Shown here piece by piece: positions 17,218-26,596 of a stretch of 64,000 nt of DNA. The DNA is from Bacillus sp. FJAT-28004. GTDB lineage: Bacteria; Bacillota; Bacilli; Paenibacillales; Paenibacillaceae. How positions within the stretch are numbered: the first letter of the stretch is position 1; each line of letters starts with the position of its first letter. The position numbers were made by a program, and so were the translations under genes. Under the pieces are notes generated by a model. That model saw nothing but the letters and a program-made list of their open reading frames with translations, was not told the DNA's origin and did not search any database. The stretch is from NCBI RefSeq assembly GCF_001280845.1, contig NZ_LGHP01000001.1, positions 491,905 to 555,904 on the forward strand, in the 5' to 3' direction.

Positions 17218-18900
17218 ATGTACAGACTGCTTGTTGTTGATGATCTTCCAATTATTGTCGATGGTTTATTTGAGCTGTTCGAGCAGACAGAGCATTTGCA
17301 GCTCGAAGTAATGAAAGCTTATTCAGGGGAAGAAGCTTTGGAGGTTTTATCCGAGCATCGCATTGATATCGTCGTTTCCGACATTAAGATGCCGGGAATA
17401 GAAGGGATCGAGCTATTGCAGGAAATAAGGGCGCAGTGGCCTGCCTGCAAAGTTATTTTTCTAACCGGCTATAACGATTTCCAATATGCAAGGAACGCCA
17501 TTACTTACGGTGGTTTTGATTATATTCTGAAAGTAGAAAGCGACGAGAAAATCGTTCAGTCTGTAGAACGAGCCATCGAAAAAATTGAAGAGGAACAGGA
17601 TCAAGTACAGATGATCACGAGAGCGCAAACCAGTATGAGATTGGCATTGCCCTCGCTGCAAAAAGAGTATATGTGGGGACTCCTTCAGGGCAAGCAAGTA
17701 ACGGAGGAGCAGTTAGAGCGGGCATTCAAAGAATTAGATATTCGGCTCGATGCTGCAAAGCCGGTTTATTTACTCATTGCAAGGATAGATGCCTGGAAAG
17801 AGATGTTTACCACGCCGGATAAAGCATTGCTCACCTATGCGCTGCAAAATATTTGTGACGAGTATTTGTCGGCACAGGTAAAAAGCTATTCCGTTGTATT
17901 TGAGCTGTCCAAAGTCGTCTGGATGATTCAACCAAAAACCTCTGATGAGTTTTCTTTTGATTCCAGCAGCATGGACTTTCTTAGAGCCCATCGTTATACG
18001 AGCGGTATATTGGAAACGATTCAAGGAACATGCAAGAGGTTGCTGGGAACCACGGTTTCTTTCCTTCTTGGAAGTGAGGTGACCACATGGAATAATCTTT
18101 CGGATCGTTTTCATGCGAGCAAATACGGTTTGGTGCAGGGACATGGATTATTTAATGAGGTCATCCTGACTGATAAAGATATTCAGAAAGAAGAGACAGA
18201 CGATAAAGCCGGCAGCACTCATGATAGCTTTTACCATGCTCGGGTACAATTGCTTATGAGCTGTCTAGAAAATAACCATCGGGAGCAATTCAATAAATTA
18301 TATGTTGAGCTTACAGCGATATGGAATGTTCCGGGAACGCCCAATGAGCGAAAAATTGAAATGTATCATTCCCTTTCAGCGGTGTTTCTGTACTATATTC
18401 ATAAAAACCGTGACATTCGGGATTACATGAATACTCAGCTCGATTTGGATAAGTTATATCGGTATGGCGATTCGACTTCATGGACGGAATTGATTCAGTA
18501 TTATAGACAAATGGCCGACTGTTTTTTCGAATGGAATACGCTGCGAGGCACGCAATTGCCGACAGAGGTTGTTAACAAAGTACATCGCTATATCGAGGAG
18601 CATTTATCCACCGATATTTCCTTAACGGCTCTTGCAGATTACGTAAGCTTGAATCCATCGTATTTGTCCAGACTTTATAAGCAAATGACGGGCATAGGAT
18701 TGTCGAAATATGTAAATGACTACAGGAATTTGGTTGCCAAAGACATGCTTTTGAACACGTCAATGAAAGTAAATGAAATTGCTACTGCGCTAGGATACAA
18801 TTCAGCGCTTGCCTTTATTCGCTTTTTTAAAAAGCAGAACGAAACGACGCCTCAGGATTTCCGTATGGCAAGGTGCCAGTCGCAAATACAAGGTCAATAA
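17218..18900 (+). CDS. YesN-like response regulator with AraC DNA-binding domain
   Basis: 560-residue regulator. The receiver domain spans residues 1-120 with acidic D8/D9, phospho-acceptor D55 in VVSDIKMPG and K in DYILKVES. A long middle region follows, then an AraC/XylS double helix-turn-helix at about 460-560 (SLTALADYVSLNPSYLSRLY; VNEIATALGY). ATG 17218 follows GAGGGGG; the GTG at 17194 lies inside the kinase gene. It likely activates its own importer operon, the oxidoreductase and the SLH-protein gene, whose promoters share one motif. The first base of one motif copy is the base after this gene's stop. Confidence 0.92.
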   Translation: MYRLLVVDDLPIIVDGLFELFEQTEHLQLEVMKAYSGEEALEVLSEHRIDIVVSDIKMPGIEGIELLQEIRAQWPACKVIFLTGYNDFQYARNAITYGGFDYILKVESDEKIVQSVERAIEKIEEEQDQVQMITRAQTSMRLALPSLQKEYMWGLLQGKQVTEEQLERAFKELDIRLDAAKPVYLLIARIDAWKEMFTTPDKALLTYALQNICDEYLSAQVKSYSVVFELSKVVWMIQPKTSDEFSFDSSSMDFLRAHRYTSGILETIQGTCKRLLGTTVSFLLGSEVTTWNNLSDRFHASKYGLVQGHGLFNEVILTDKDIQKEETDDKAGSTHDSFYHARVQLLMSCLENNHREQFNKLYVELTAIWNVPGTPNERKIEMYHSLSAVFLYYIHKNRDIRDYMNTQLDLDKLYRYGDSTSWTELIQYYRQMADCFFEWNTLRGTQLPTEVVNKVHRYIEEHLSTDISLTALADYVSLNPSYLSRLYKQMTGIGLSKYVNDYRNLVAKDMLLNTSMKVNEIATALGYNSALAFIRFFKKQNETTPQDFRMARCQSQIQGQ

Positions 18901-18957
18901 GTGTATACGAATAGTAAACAACGATCTCTGTTTCCTCCCAAACCTTCCCCTTACAAT
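18901..18957 (+). promoter_or_regulatory. Activator-type promoter, second copy of shared motif
   Basis: GTGTATACGAATAGTAAAC begins at 18901 and -10 TACAAT lies at 18952-18957. The distance from motif start to -10 is 51 bases, against 50 at 11764, and the motif carries one extra base. The -35 position (TGTTTC) is poor. Drives the Gfo/Idh/MocA gene. Confidence 0.55.
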
Positions 18958-18992
18958 TGAGGTATTGAAGGTTTACAAGAGGAGGAAAAGTT

Positions 18993-20266
18993 TTGAGGAC
19001 ATTAACAGCCGTATTACTAGGCGCTGGCAGCAGAGGGAGATACATTTATGGACCATATGCAGAGAAATTTCCGAATGAATTAAAAATTGTTGCCGTAGCT
19101 GAACCGAATGAAGAGCGTAGAAGAAAGTTTGCAGAGATTCATCAAATCGACCAAGAGCATGTTTATGATAGTTGGGAGAAAGTATTTGAGCAAGGGCGTA
19201 TAGCAGATGTCATGATCATCTGTACACTCGATCGGATGCATTATATACCGGCGATGAAGGCGATGGAGCTCGGTTATCACGTTATGCTTGAGAAGCCGAT
19301 GTCTCCTTCCTTGGAGGAATGCATCCAGCTCGAGCAAGCATCACTACGATATAAAAGGCAGCTTGTTGTTACACATGTTCTTCGGTATTCACCATTCTGG
19401 TCTGGGATCAAAAAATGTATCGAGGATGGCGAGCTCGGCACGGTAGGTACGATTCAATTAACCGAGAATGTCGGTTATCACCATATGACGCATAGTTATG
19501 TGCGCGGCAATTGGCGTAATTCAGAGGAGACGAGTCCAATGATTTTGGCCAAATCCTGTCACGATCTGGATATCATCTCCTGGCTATGGATCAGTCTTGT
19601 ACAAGCGTTAGCTCGTACGGTTCTTTGCTTCATTTCAGATTGGAGAATGCTCCAGATGGCTCAGCGGAACGCTGCATTGATGGCTGCGCAGTCGAGAAGG
19701 AATGTGCTTTCTCAGCGATAAAGATGTATTTGCAGGCGCCGGATCACGCTTGGGCGCGATATATGACGAATGATTTGTCACAAGAGGGTATCTTGAAAGC
19801 GCTGAAGGAAGGACCGTTTGGACGTTGTGTATATCGCTGCGATAACAATGTCGTTGACCATCAGGTTGTTAATATGGAATTCGTGAATGGAGCGAACGCA
19901 TCGTTCATTATGTCTGGACTGACACAGAGTGGTACACGGCGGGTTCAAATTATGGGGACAAAGGGTGAAATTATTGGCGATATGGAGAAGGGTGCTTTTA
20001 CTTTATATCGTTATACGACTGGAGAGCAGCTTGAGATTCGTTGCAGCGTTCAAGGGGATGGTCACGGAGGCGGCGATGAACGAATGGTGAGCTCGTTCTT
20101 GCGAAATGTTTGCCAGTTTGACAGCAATCCTTCCCATGGTTTGACGTCAGCAACGGCGTCTCTGCAAAGCCATCTGATGGCATTTGCAGCGGAGCATTCG
20201 AGACTGCATGAGGGTCTTGCAATAAAAATTTCGGATATGCATAAGAAGCAAGAGCTGCCCGCATAA
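18993..20266 (+). pseudogene. Gfo/Idh/MocA-family oxidoreductase, frameshifted
   Basis: NAD(P)-dependent sugar dehydrogenase family, broken into two overlapping frames (18993-19721 and 19586-20266). The first frame has the Rossmann start LTAVLLGAGSRGRYIYG, the EKPMSPS loop and CHDLDIISWL. The family sequence then continues in the other frame as MDQSCTSVSSYGSL, passing ERCIDGCAVEKEC and ending at the second stop. Joining them needs one extra base near 19584-19586 (tggct/atggat). Both halves are otherwise well conserved with no further lesion. A recent inactivating deletion, a sequencing error or frameshifting are all possible. TTG start at 18993 with AGGAGG upstream. Intact homologues act on sugars or inositols. 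Confidence 0.8.
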
Positions 20267-20290
20267 AGGTAAAGAAACATGTTGAAATGT

Positions 20291-20328
20291 CCCCAAAGCA
20301 GATGCTGGCTGCTTTGGGGATCTTTTTT
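20291..20328 (+). terminator. Intrinsic terminator after the oxidoreductase gene
   Basis: CCCCAAAGCAG (20291-20301) pairs with CTGCTTTGGGG (20309-20319) and is followed by ATCTTTTTTT. A textbook terminator closing the importer/two-component/oxidoreductase unit. Confidence 0.9.
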
Positions 20329-20378
20329 TGCTCATTCAATGCAGGAAGGAATCATTGTGAAATGGGGCAGGTAAACAA

Positions 20379-20434
20379 ATGTATATCAAAGTAATAAGTT
20401 GTCTCTTTGAAACAAGGGTGAAGTTTCTTAAAGT
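20379..20434 (+). promoter_or_regulatory. Possible third copy of the shared operator motif, SLH-protein promoter
   Basis: ATGTATATCAAAGTAA at 20379 matches the other two copies in TGTATA and AAAGTAA. TAAAGT at 20429-20434 sits exactly 50 bases from the motif start, like the copy at 11764. The match is weaker than the first two. The remainder of the gap 20330-20584 is an AT-rich leader with no other feature seen. Confidence 0.4.
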
Positions 20435-20584
20435 TACAGTAAGGACATTGTTACAAGCTTCTACATCGATTGTGATGGAATCTTAGGAAGGAGGAAAGAA
20501 TCTCGCAATAGGATTGAAGAGAAGCACATCCTATTTCATGTTTAGCTGTTTCTTTAGTCAAAAATAGAAAGGGAGCTATCATTT

Positions 20585-23500
20585 ATGAGATCGAATAAAA
20601 GATGGATTGCTATCGCATTGGTTGCTATCATGTTGTTGACACTAGTTCCGGCAGTGCAAGCAGAAGAGGGACAGGGACAGTCGGCGTTCCGGAATCTTGC
20701 TGCGGGGCTCGGTTATGAATGGTCGGAAGCGCCGGAAGCCAAGTACCCAGATGATCATAATAAGCTGACAGATGGCATATATGGCAAATTGGATATGTCG
20801 GACCCAGCATGGGTAGGGCATGTGAGAAAGATGACGCGAGAGGTTGTATTTGATTTAGGCGAGAAGAAGTCTATCTCGAACATTAAGGCGCGGTTTTTGC
20901 AGGATTGGCCAACTAACACCATGCTTGTGCCATTGACGGTCTCGATGTACGTCTCTGACGACAAAGAAAATTGGGGAACGCTTTCACATAATTCCACCAA
21001 GCTGCTTTGGGGAGACGGGCCGCCAAGAGATGAGGTGTATGACTGGGATGGAAGCAGAGATGGCATCAAAAGCGGGAATTCTGATGCGGAGATTGCTTAT
21101 GCCCGCTATGTCAAAGTAACCTTTTCGATGCATACGAGAGCTTGGACTTTCATTGATGAAATCGAAATTTGGGGCGCAGATGGAAAAGTGGAAGGAGCGG
21201 AAGAAGTTGCCGCTGAGCAGCCGAGCTACTTAGAGCCGGGAGAAGCAACGGGCGGCATTCGTCATCTTGGATTGCTCTATAACGGACAATATGCGAATGA
21301 CAAGGGAACTTGGACGAAGGATCGGATTATTCCTAATATCAGTTACGTAGACCTTGCCGGAGAACCCGTGGATTGGCTTTTTGACGGAGTTCTTTATCTT
21401 GGACTTACATCGCCGGCCGGAAATGCGTTTGGCGGAGGAGCTACACTCGCGGACTGGAAATGGTATCTGGATAAAACATTTGCGGAAACAGGCGATATGC
21501 AGCAGCTAAACGAAGCGGCCATGGAAGTTGGAGGCAAGCTGAATCAGCCTGATCATAAGGTGAAGGTCGTTTTAATGATTCCAGATCCAGGTGAGTATGT
21601 GAACGATTTCGGAGATATTGACGGTGATGGTGTATCTGAAAGCTTCAATGCTTCTGAGGTCGGAGAATTGAAAGCGTATGCAAACAGAGAGAAAGCGATA
21701 CAGTGGTGGTTGAATGAAGCGGAACAAAAATGGGCATCGAAAAATTACTCACATCTTGAGCTTGCCGGCATGTACTGGCTGGAGGAACAAATCAGTACAA
21801 GTGCGACAGGGCCGGATTTAATTCGTTCGACGAGTAATAAAGTGCATGATCAGAACTTGAAGCTTTTCTGGATACCGCACTTCTTAGCTTATAAAAGCCA
21901 TATGTGGAAGGATGTTGGGATAGATGCAGTAACCTTCCAACCAAACTATTTTTTCGAGGAATTGGATGAGGATCGTCTGGAAGACGCCACGAACATAGCT
22001 AAGCAGTATGGGATGGGCGTTGAGCTTGAATTTGATGATCGTATGGTGACAGATGGTGTGTTTAGGGAGCGGTTTGTTGATTATTTAAACAGCGGTGTCC
22101 AAACCGGTTTTATGCAAGCAGGTTTTAAAGCCTACTACCAAGGTAATAATGCCGTGTTTGATACTGCGGTAAGTTCTGATCCTGCAACACGTATTTTGTA
22201 CGATTGGCTCTATCAGTTTGTGAATGGAACGTATCAGACGAACAACGCTGCCCCTCCAAAGGCAGAAGTACAAATGAATGGCCAAATCCTTCAAAGCGGA
22301 GCAGTCGTTCTTGAAAGAGAGCCCGTTTCCTTTACGTGGAAATTAATCGATGATGATGGAAGCGGACTTAATAAAGTAACGGCTACCTTTAACGGCAAGC
22401 CTTACACAGAAGGAACCGTCATTAATCTGGCTGGCAAGCCAGGAAAACATGAGCTTGTCATCACCGTATCAGCAGGCAAATCGGAGAAAACAGCTTATGT
22501 GATTGAAGCTGGAACTAATGCTTCCGATTTGAAAACTTTAATTGAGAGCTATAAGGAAACCAAACAAATTACAAATGATGAAGCGGCTCGTTCCCTGAAC
22601 AATTATTTAGAGATGATGAACCGGTTCGAAGGCAGCGATGAAGCGAAGTTTACTAAGTACTTAAAAGGCTTTAATGCGAAGCTGGACCTTCTGAAAAAAG
22701 ATCATATTATTACTGATGGGGCTTACAGCACGCTGAAGGAGGACGTTTATTATCTGCTTGGAAATTTGGCGATGAATAAGGCTGCGGAAGCATCAACGGT
22801 GGAAGCTTCGAGTCCTAATTATGCCGCTGGAAAAGCTGTTGACGGATTCCCAGCAACAAGATGGGCAAGTGAATTGCTAGATAAGACGTGGTTCCAGATC
22901 GATCTCGGTGAAGTGACGGAGATGGATACGATAAGGATTGATTGGGAATATGCTCGCGCAAAAACGTACAAATTACTCGTTTCTGATGATAAGCAAAATT
23001 GGACCAATGCGGTAAAGGAAAATAACGGTGTGATTACGGCGGTAGACGGCAAAGAAACGGTTCATTTTGATCCAATCAAGGCTAGATACATTAAATTTGA
23101 AGGGATTGACAGAGCGACATTTTACGGATATTCGTTCTATGAATTTGGTGTATATCACTTATCGGGAGCAGAGCCAGTCAAGTCCATTGAAGGCATTAAA
23201 ACAACGGTAGATGCGGCATCGAAAAAAGTAACTTTAGATGGTCTGGTGATGAACGGCGATCTTGCAAACGTAAGTTTGAAAGTCATCGATCCACAAGGCA
23301 AGGTTCATAACGAAGCTCAGACGACGGGTACAGAAGCTGGAAACTTCCAATTCGCATTTACGCTTACAGGTGAATTAGAGGGGACCTATGAGGCGTATCT
23401 ATCACTAGACGATATGAGCGAACCGGAAAAGATTACTTTTGAGTACAAGAAAGAAATTGAGGTTATTAAGACGATTGAAGGTGTTAAAGCCGGACTAGAT

Positions 23501-25279
23501 ACAGCAACAAAAAAAGTAACGATTGATGGGTTAGTAGTGAATGGGGACCAAGCAAACGTAAGTTTGAAGGTGCTTGATCCGCAAGGCAAGGTTCATTATA
23601 CAGCGGAGACGACGAGTGGAGATGCTGGAAACTTCCAATTCGCATTTACACTGACAGGTGAATTAGAGGGAATCTATGAGGCGTATCTATCATTAGACGA
23701 TATTGGCGAGCCAAAAAAGATTACTTTTGAGTACAAGAAAGAAATTGAGGTTATTAAGACGATTGAAGGTGTTAAAGCCGGACTAGATGCAGCAACAAAA
23801 AAAGTAACGATTGATGGGCTAGTGGTGAATGGGGACCATTCAAAAGTGAGTTTGAAGGTGCTTGATCCACAAGGCAAGGTGCATTACACAGCGGAAACGA
23901 CGAGTGGAGATGCTGGAAACTTCCAATTCGCATTTACACTTACAGGTGAATTAGAGGGAATCTATGAGGCGTATCTATCACTAGACGATATGAGCGAGCC
24001 CAAAAAGATTAATTTCGAGTACAAGAAAGAAACGACTGGCGGAGGAGGGGGCGAAAGTCCGGTAATATCCACTCCTGACTTGTTCCAGCTGCAATCGGAT
24101 GGTTCGGTTAAAGCAGAAATCAACGCAAAACTTGATCCGAATGGAACGATGGCTGTTGGTGTAGTCAGTGAACAAGACCTGAAGAAGGCGATTGCTAGGG
24201 CGAAGGCAGATAAAGATGGGAAGCTAAAGGCTGCTATCGTGCTTAAGAAAAGCGGTGAGGCAGCGAAATATGCTGTGGATCTTCCTACAGCTTTCTTGTC
24301 TGAGTATCCTAATTTGCTTATTGAAGTGATTTCTCCTAAAGCAACTGTCTTACTCTCTGGACAGATGCTCGTGAAGTCAGCGGAGCTTGGCAAGGACATA
24401 CGTTTTGTAATGGGGGAGCGGGATAAGAAATCATTGAGTCAAGACGTGCAGGCACAAGTAGGTGAAAGAACGATTGTCGAGCTGTCGGTGTTAATGGATG
24501 GCAAGCCTTATACCTGGACAAATGCAAAGGCACCGATTACCGTTACTGTTCCGTATTTGCTTGCAGATCATGAGACAGCGTCAAAAATCGGTATGCTATT
24601 CATTAACGATCAAGGCACAGCTTCAGTCATTGCAGGAGCAGCTTATTCCGCTTCTGACAAGCACATCAGATTCCAAACAGACCGAACGGGCACATATGCA
24701 GTATTTTATAAACAGCCAGCAGTGCCATTTACAGATCTCGGCAAGTATTCATGGGCGCAGGAAGCTGTTGAGAAGTTAGCTGCTTTAGGTATCGTGAAGG
24801 GAACCTCAAATACAACGTTCAGCCCAGCTGAGCAGGTAAGCAGAGCAGACTTTATCTTAATGCTTGTTAGAGCGCTAGGTTTGAAAACGGAGGCAAGCGG
24901 TGCATTCACAGATGTTCAGCCGCAAGATTATTATTACGACGCTGTAGCCATTGCTAAGAAACTAGGTATCGTTACCGGCATGGAAGGCGAGCGATTTGCG
25001 CCGAAAGCAAAGATCACAAGGCAAGATATGATGGTGATGGCAGCGCGGGCGCTGAAGGCAGCGGGAGCGGCAGAGATCACGGGAGATATCAAAGCGCTTG
25101 ATAGCTTTAAGGATGCAGATAAAGTGACTGATTATGCAGCCAGCAGTATAGCGGGAATGATCGAGCAGGGGCTGATTCAAGGCGATGGAGGCATGATCAA
25201 ACCACGCAACCATACTACCCGTGCGGAAACTGCCGTGTTCCTATACCGACTTCTGAATTTTCTATCAGACAAAGGATAG
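20585..25279 (+). CDS. Secreted DUF4855/discoidin/SLH-domain surface protein
   Basis: 1564-residue exported protein held on the cell wall by SLH domains. Signal peptide about residues 1-26 (cut after AVQA). Order: a discoidin-like beta-sandwich (about 30-205), a DUF4855 region (about 225-560, RHLGLLYNGQY to FQPNYFFEE and beyond), an Ig-like segment, and a second discoidin/F5-8C domain (about 735-860). Three near-identical 96-residue repeats follow (about 865-1150), then a Gly-rich hinge (TGGGGGES), a conserved pre-SLH domain, and three SLH repeats (about 1380-1560). DUF4855 is suspected to be enzymatic but is uncharacterised to my knowledge. Own promoter, with a copy of the operator motif used by the upstream importer operon, so it probably captures or processes the same polymer. 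ATG 20585 after AAAGGGAGC. Confidence 0.88.
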   Translation: MRSNKRWIAIALVAIMLLTLVPAVQAEEGQGQSAFRNLAAGLGYEWSEAPEAKYPDDHNKLTDGIYGKLDMSDPAWVGHVRKMTREVVFDLGEKKSISNIKARFLQDWPTNTMLVPLTVSMYVSDDKENWGTLSHNSTKLLWGDGPPRDEVYDWDGSRDGIKSGNSDAEIAYARYVKVTFSMHTRAWTFIDEIEIWGADGKVEGAEEVAAEQPSYLEPGEATGGIRHLGLLYNGQYANDKGTWTKDRIIPNISYVDLAGEPVDWLFDGVLYLGLTSPAGNAFGGGATLADWKWYLDKTFAETGDMQQLNEAAMEVGGKLNQPDHKVKVVLMIPDPGEYVNDFGDIDGDGVSESFNASEVGELKAYANREKAIQWWLNEAEQKWASKNYSHLELAGMYWLEEQISTSATGPDLIRSTSNKVHDQNLKLFWIPHFLAYKSHMWKDVGIDAVTFQPNYFFEELDEDRLEDATNIAKQYGMGVELEFDDRMVTDGVFRERFVDYLNSGVQTGFMQAGFKAYYQGNNAVFDTAVSSDPATRILYDWLYQFVNGTYQTNNAAPPKAEVQMNGQILQSGAVVLEREPVSFTWKLIDDDGSGLNKVTATFNGKPYTEGTVINLAGKPGKHELVITVSAGKSEKTAYVIEAGTNASDLKTLIESYKETKQITNDEAARSLNNYLEMMNRFEGSDEAKFTKYLKGFNAKLDLLKKDHIITDGAYSTLKEDVYYLLGNLAMNKAAEASTVEASSPNYAAGKAVDGFPATRWASELLDKTWFQIDLGEVTEMDTIRIDWEYARAKTYKLLVSDDKQNWTNAVKENNGVITAVDGKETVHFDPIKARYIKFEGIDRATFYGYSFYEFGVYHLSGAEPVKSIEGIKTTVDAASKKVTLDGLVMNGDLANVSLKVIDPQGKVHNEAQTTGTEAGNFQFAFTLTGELEGTYEAYLSLDDMSEPEKITFEYKKEIEVIKTIEGVKAGLDTATKKVTIDGLVVNGDQANVSLKVLDPQGKVHYTAETTSGDAGNFQFAFTLTGELEGIYEAYLSLDDIGEPKKITFEYKKEIEVIKTIEGVKAGLDAATKKVTIDGLVVNGDHSKVSLKVLDPQGKVHYTAETTSGDAGNFQFAFTLTGELEGIYEAYLSLDDMSEPKKINFEYKKETTGGGGGESPVISTPDLFQLQSDGSVKAEINAKLDPNGTMAVGVVSEQDLKKAIARAKADKDGKLKAAIVLKKSGEAAKYAVDLPTAFLSEYPNLLIEVISPKATVLLSGQMLVKSAELGKDIRFVMGERDKKSLSQDVQAQVGERTIVELSVLMDGKPYTWTNAKAPITVTVPYLLADHETASKIGMLFINDQGTASVIAGAAYSASDKHIRFQTDRTGTYAVFYKQPAVPFTDLGKYSWAQEAVEKLAALGIVKGTSNTTFSPAEQVSRADFILMLVRALGLKTEASGAFTDVQPQDYYYDAVAIAKKLGIVTGMEGERFAPKAKITRQDMMVMAARALKAAGAAEITGDIKALDSFKDADKVTDYAASSIAGMIEQGLIQGDGGMIKPRNHTTRAETAVFLYRLLNFLSDKG
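23173..24036 (+). repeat. Three tandem 288-bp in-frame repeats
   Basis: Units begin near 23173, 23461 and 23749. Each encodes 96 residues starting (V/I)KxIEG(I/V)K and ending KITFEYKKE. Units 2 and 3 are nearly identical at DNA level over most of their length, pointing to a recent duplication; unit 1 is more diverged. The fold is probably a small beta-sandwich spacer. Confidence 0.85.
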
Positions 25280-25326
25280 TCTATGAATGAAGGATGTCTG
25301 GAATAAATCAGCGCAATCGAGTTAAA

Positions 25327-25357
25327 GAAGAGGAGCCCCAAGCTAGGGCTCCTCTTC
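25327..25357. terminator. Bidirectional intrinsic terminator
   Basis: GAAGAGGAGCCC (25327-25338) pairs perfectly with GGGCTCCTCTTC (25346-25357). It lies between the convergent SLH-protein and ArsR-type genes. Confidence 0.85.
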
Positions 25358-25372
25358 TTCCTATATACTGGG

Positions 25373-26305
25373 TTAAACAGGTGCGCGATCTTCTTGTGCG
25401 AGCTTCGTATAGTACAGTTTGAAAATGAGATCTTGATTATAGTTTCCGAATCCAGAGCCGAATAAAGTAAAGCCGCCGATATGCTCAGCATCCTCCAAAA
25501 TTGCAATACGGAACGTCCAGTGACTGTTGCTAATATCAATCTGGTCGAGACTCACGTCTGAGAGCCTAATGCCATCCATGTATGTGCCATCCTTCTTAAT
25601 AATCAGTCGCTTCAACAAACCGAATTGGTTGACATCATCAAACCACCACGGTGGATTAAGCTTGCCTTTTCCGCCATAATCGGCAGGGCTCGTCCACATT
25701 CCAACTTTTACACCATTAAAGAAGAACGTAAGATCCGAAGGCCAGTTCATGTTGGTGAGTGGGGCTTCCGACGAAATTTCCATCGAAATTTCAAGCTCGT
25801 CCGGACTTTCGCTCGTTAAAAGGAAGTTAGGAATTTTGTATTCGATATAGCCTTGCGAAAACCATAAAATTTTGGCGTTGACGCGATCTGGATCAAGAAA
25901 ATAGCGCGGATCATCGAAAATACCGATAACCTTTTCCGTCGTGCAAATGCCGCAAGTAGGAACGATGTTGAGATCGGTATAGTGTCCGATAGAAACTTCA
26001 GTTCTTCTTGATTCGCGTTGAACGACGTCCTTGCGTGGAAAAGCGATTTCAAGTCCATCCATGCTAAGCGAGCATACCTTCTGAGCGGCACCGCCTTTGC
26101 CAGGCGTCATTTCCGATTTGATAATTCCGGCCTTCTCCAGCTTCTTCACGTGCATCGTCATGATGGCGCTGCTTAAGCCCAAAGCCTCTGCAAGCTCACG
26201 AATGTTCATTGATTTTTTGGAGAGTAGGTGAATCATCTGGATACGTACATTACTTGATATAGCCTCAAATATAGGCAGGCTTTGCTCTGATAGCTCGATT
26301 TTCAA
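25373..26305 (-). CDS. ArsR-type winged-helix transcriptional regulator with C-terminal ligand-like domain
   Basis: 310-residue regulator. The N-terminal 75 residues are an ArsR-like winged helix (IRELAEALGLSSAIMTMHVKKLEKAGII). Residues 95-305 are a beta-rich domain with CGICTTEK near 135 and tryptophan-rich segments (MWTSPADYGGKGKLNPPWWFD), which looks like a carbohydrate-binding or effector domain rather than a metal sensor. TTG start at 26305 with GGAGGT five bases upstream. It is divergent from the SDR/kinase operon and shares its 290-base upstream region, so it may control that operon. Similar long ArsR-like proteins are common near sugar genes in Paenibacillus; ligand unknown. Confidence 0.8.
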   Translation of the reverse strand: MKIELSEQSLPIFEAISSNVRIQMIHLLSKKSMNIRELAEALGLSSAIMTMHVKKLEKAGIIKSEMTPGKGGAAQKVCSLSMDGLEIAFPRKDVVQRESRRTEVSIGHYTDLNIVPTCGICTTEKVIGIFDDPRYFLDPDRVNAKILWFSQGYIEYKIPNFLLTSESPDELEISMEISSEAPLTNMNWPSDLTFFFNGVKVGMWTSPADYGGKGKLNPPWWFDDVNQFGLLKRLIIKKDGTYMDGIRLSDVSLDQIDISNSHWTFRIAILEDAEHIGGFTLFGSGFGNYNQDLIFKLYYTKLAQEDRAPV

Positions 26306-26596
26306 GGGTTACCTCCGAATTAGAGTTATTATTAATACATATGTGAATGTTTAGTGTAGGCTATAGACTGTAATATACATGAAAAAAGTCGAAATCACAA
26401 GGAATATTGCTTAATATAGCCGATGTATGTTATGAAGAAGATAACTAAAATGTAAATTAATTCGCTGTATCGTTTACTTGTGTGTGCAAATTCATTTTTT
26501 TGGGGATAAGCTTTATAAAATGTTTATTTTTTGGTAGCATAATTATTAGTAAATGATATAACAAATCAGTTTCGATAAAGAAAGGTGACCTTATTC
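26306..26596. other. AT-rich divergent intergenic region
   Basis: Holds the promoters of the ArsR-type gene (-) and the SDR operon (+). It is markedly AT-rich. I see several possible -10 elements but no convincing -35/-10 pair, cre box or terminator. Confidence 0.5.

Noticed and set aside
23173..24036. Regular direct repeats as a possible CRISPR array
   Set aside because: Units are 288 bases, contiguous, in frame and protein-coding, without spacers.
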